In this document: positions 37,110 through 38,462 of the stretch, in pieces | Layout: every line of letters starts with the position of its first letter | Numbering within the stretch: the stretch's first letter is position 1 | From: Richelia intracellularis | Lineage (GTDB): Bacteria; Cyanobacteriota; Cyanobacteriia; Cyanobacteriales; Nostocaceae | Assembly: GCA_000613065.1 (NCBI GenBank) | Contig: CBZS010000099.1 | Location: 1-38,462 of the forward strand | Direction: 5' to 3' | DNA length: 38,462 nt | Program-made: the position numbers and the translations under genes | The notes under the pieces: generated by a model | What the model saw: the letters and a program-made list of their open reading frames with translations, nothing else | Told to the model about the DNA's origin: nothing | The model's database searches: none

Positions 37110-37199
37110 GCGTTGCATAACTGCGGGATGAATTAGTGTTTGAAACCATTGAGAAATCGTTGAAAATTTAGTGAAATCATCCCGCAGTTATGCAACGCC
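37110..37199 (-). mobile_element. MITE of the IS1-end family, copy 7
   Basis: A 90 bp copy with near-perfect matching arms GGCGTTGCATAACTGCGGGA and complement. It has no target duplication: ISKra4 sequence lies to its left and DUF3370 codons to its right, so a deletion seems to have ended at this MITE. Confidence 0.87.
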
Positions 37200-37948
37200 A
37201 ACCATTCTTTTAAATTGGGATCCCGCTCTTTAGCGTGAGTCTCAGTAGATGCAAACATTGCTAAACTAGCAGCATAAACTTTGCCATTACTTTCAAGACG
37301 AGCTAGGGTAGAGCTTCCATTTAGAGGTGGTGTAAGTTCCTTGAGGGGGATAGGAGCATTGAGTAACATCCGGCTTTGTTTGGGGGGGATGGTAATTCGT
37401 GCGGGGAAAATCTTCCGTCTTTTTCCCCTCAGAATATTACTAACAACGCGATCGCTTGGTCCAGCAAATACAGTGCTAAAAAAGTTCTGGCTAAAGGTAG
37501 GTAATTTAACAAAAGGTGCATCAGCTTGACTTAAATAGCCGGCTCCCTGCAACACATTTACCCGTACTTATCTTTGTAAGGGGTTATGGAGCAATATACC
37601 CAAATATAAGGTTCTTAAATCCCCAGGTATACGTGTTTGAGCCAGATGGTGAGCAAACACATCAAACCTTCCTTTAAAGGGAAAATTTAGATGTGCGGTG
37701 GGTTCTTGTTTCCCCTGTGGAGGAAAGGTGGAAAGCAATATTCCAGGATTCAATACCTTCTCAGGACTATTGCTGTTAAAGGTGGGGATGGTATTTAGTT
37801 TTCCTGGTGAAAGACGTACTTCTTGAATCTGTACTACTTCTTCCGAAGGAGGAGTTTGAGCAATGGGTAAATGGGGTAAGAATAACAACATCTAAATATT
37901 TATTTTTGGACTTTTAGACAGTTATTAAATTACAAAAGTGCCATTTTA

Positions 37949-38461
37949 TCAAGAATTAAGAGAAAATCTGCTAGGATTACGGGGAAGTTTTTCTCAGTCA
38001 AAATGGCAACATTAACAAAGATACAATGAACATAAGGATGATTTTGCTCTAGATAATCCAATACAGAATAATAAAGACCTTCACAAACAAATTTGTCGCA
38101 GTTCTGGCTAACTTTTACTACCGATGTTTCCAGTATTAATTATACTAAATCAACTTGAGTTGGTAAAACATTCTTTTCACCATCTATATATATCTTATTA
38201 GCCTGAGGCTCCACAGTTAAGGATTGATAACTTTCTGGCATGCCACAACAAATCATTTTATCTGGTTGTAGTTGGGCAATTTTTTCTAATACTCGATTTT
38301 TGGCAAGTTCAATATCTACATACAGGGAAGAGTCGAACTCACTTTAAATAATGGGATATACAATCTAGTCGAAATCATTCAATTAACAAATCATCACTGG
38401 GATTTGATTGTTGATGAGGTAACCAAGTTGCAAAATAATTTAATAGAAATCTTTTCGCCAT
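37949..38461 (-). pseudogene. Peptidase C15 (pyroglutamyl-peptidase-like) gene, inactivated
   Basis: The start at 38461 gives MAKRFLLNYFATWLPHQQSN and PSDDLLIE, then a TGA. Further codons include a second TGA and VRLFPV; a 4 bp duplication (TGTATGTA, near 38320) shifts the frame. It continues DIELAKNRVLEKIAQLQPDK, MICCGMPESYQSLTVEP, a TAA after TQVDLV, and SQNCDKFVCEGLYYSVLDYL (catalytic Cys region) with HPYVHCIFVNVAILTEKNF (catalytic His region). Order and length match the small cyanobacterial C15 peptidase family. At least three stops and one shift show it is dead. The right edge of the window falls at its start codon. Confidence 0.75.
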
Positions 38462-38462
38462 G

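Larger units (their letters stand above)
35229..37891 (-). pseudogene. DUF3370 gene scattered by MITEs and IS
   Basis: The N-terminal part (37891 to 37200) begins MLLFLPHLPIAQTPPSEEVV, then GILLSTFPPQGKQEPTAHLN, FPFKGRFDVFAHHLAQ, an in-frame TAA at 37570-37568, NVLQGAGYLSQADAPFVKLP, TVFAGPSDRVVSNILRGKRR, IPPKQSRMLLNAPIPLKELT and PPLNGSSTLARLESNGKVYA, matching DUF3370. It runs into MITE copy 7 at 37199. The last ~75 codons reappear from 35475 to 35229: SAFYYHRPQVFFRGTVRLRY and VDFIYPPDATPPQVLTISN. The middle ~200 residues are gone, replaced by MITE 7, ISKra4 copy 3, transposase scraps and MITE 6. DUF3370 proteins are predicted exported and of unknown role. The gene is dead. Confidence 0.82.

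Noticed and set aside
38330-38345. AGAGTCGAACTC, like the right end of ISKra4 copy 1
   Set aside because: It falls within the continuous peptidase C15 pseudogene, whose codons run on both sides, so the match is coincidental.

Overview
The window looks like a chromosomal piece of a heterocyst-type (Nostocales) cyanobacterium whose genome is decaying. Cyanobacterial markers are psbZ followed by ribH, a DHH-CBS-poly(A)-polymerase fusion, a COP23-type secreted protein, a DUF3370 gene, and HIP1 octamers (GCGATCGC at 7879, 9251, 18656, 27168, 37448). The density of insertion sequences (IS) and broken genes resembles what is known of symbiotic 'Nostoc azollae'-like genomes; that assignment is inference.

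Layout. 1-3120: a pile-up of transposons (a near-complete IS5-type element, then remnants of ISAs1, IS630 and IS701 families). 3300-10053: the healthiest stretch: a cupin-type mannose-6-phosphate isomerase, an A-type Fe-S carrier, the tRNA nucleotidyltransferase fusion, psbZ, ribH, tRNA-Gly(GCC) and an SGNH hydrolase. 10529-15353: IS territory: ISKra4 copy 1, a ~2.1 kb fold-back element split by ISAzo13 copy A, an IS1634 fragment and a degenerate IS5-type element. 15752-20223: intact sbcC and a secreted peptidoglycan-binding protein. 20651-23600: three miniature elements (MITEs) around a small membrane protein, then an intact nfeD-slipin pair. 23627-26595: a glycerol acyltransferase gene broken into three pieces. 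26731-28880: an intact DUF938 methyltransferase, a DUF99 gene split by a MITE, and a secreted protein frameshifted in a C8 run. 29049-32772: ISKra4 copy 2 containing ISAzo13 copy C, strong hairpins, and an IS1-family element with a perfect target duplication. 32842-38462: a small conserved ORF, a frameshifted secreted protein, a COP23 protein, a DUF3370 gene scattered by MITEs and IS, and a dead C15 peptidase gene at the edge.

The most striking signal is a family of seven ~91 bp MITEs whose ends (GGCGTTGC...GGGATGA) match those of the IS1-family element at 32023-32772. Six of the seven sit in or next to genes, and most keep 8 bp target duplications like those IS1 elements make. A second non-autonomous family is the ISKra4 deletion derivative: three copies share one internal deletion. 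A third is the fold-back element. No CRISPR array, phage module or defence operon is visible. The surviving genes are mainly housekeeping (photosystem II, riboflavin, tRNA maturation, Fe-S, DNA repair).
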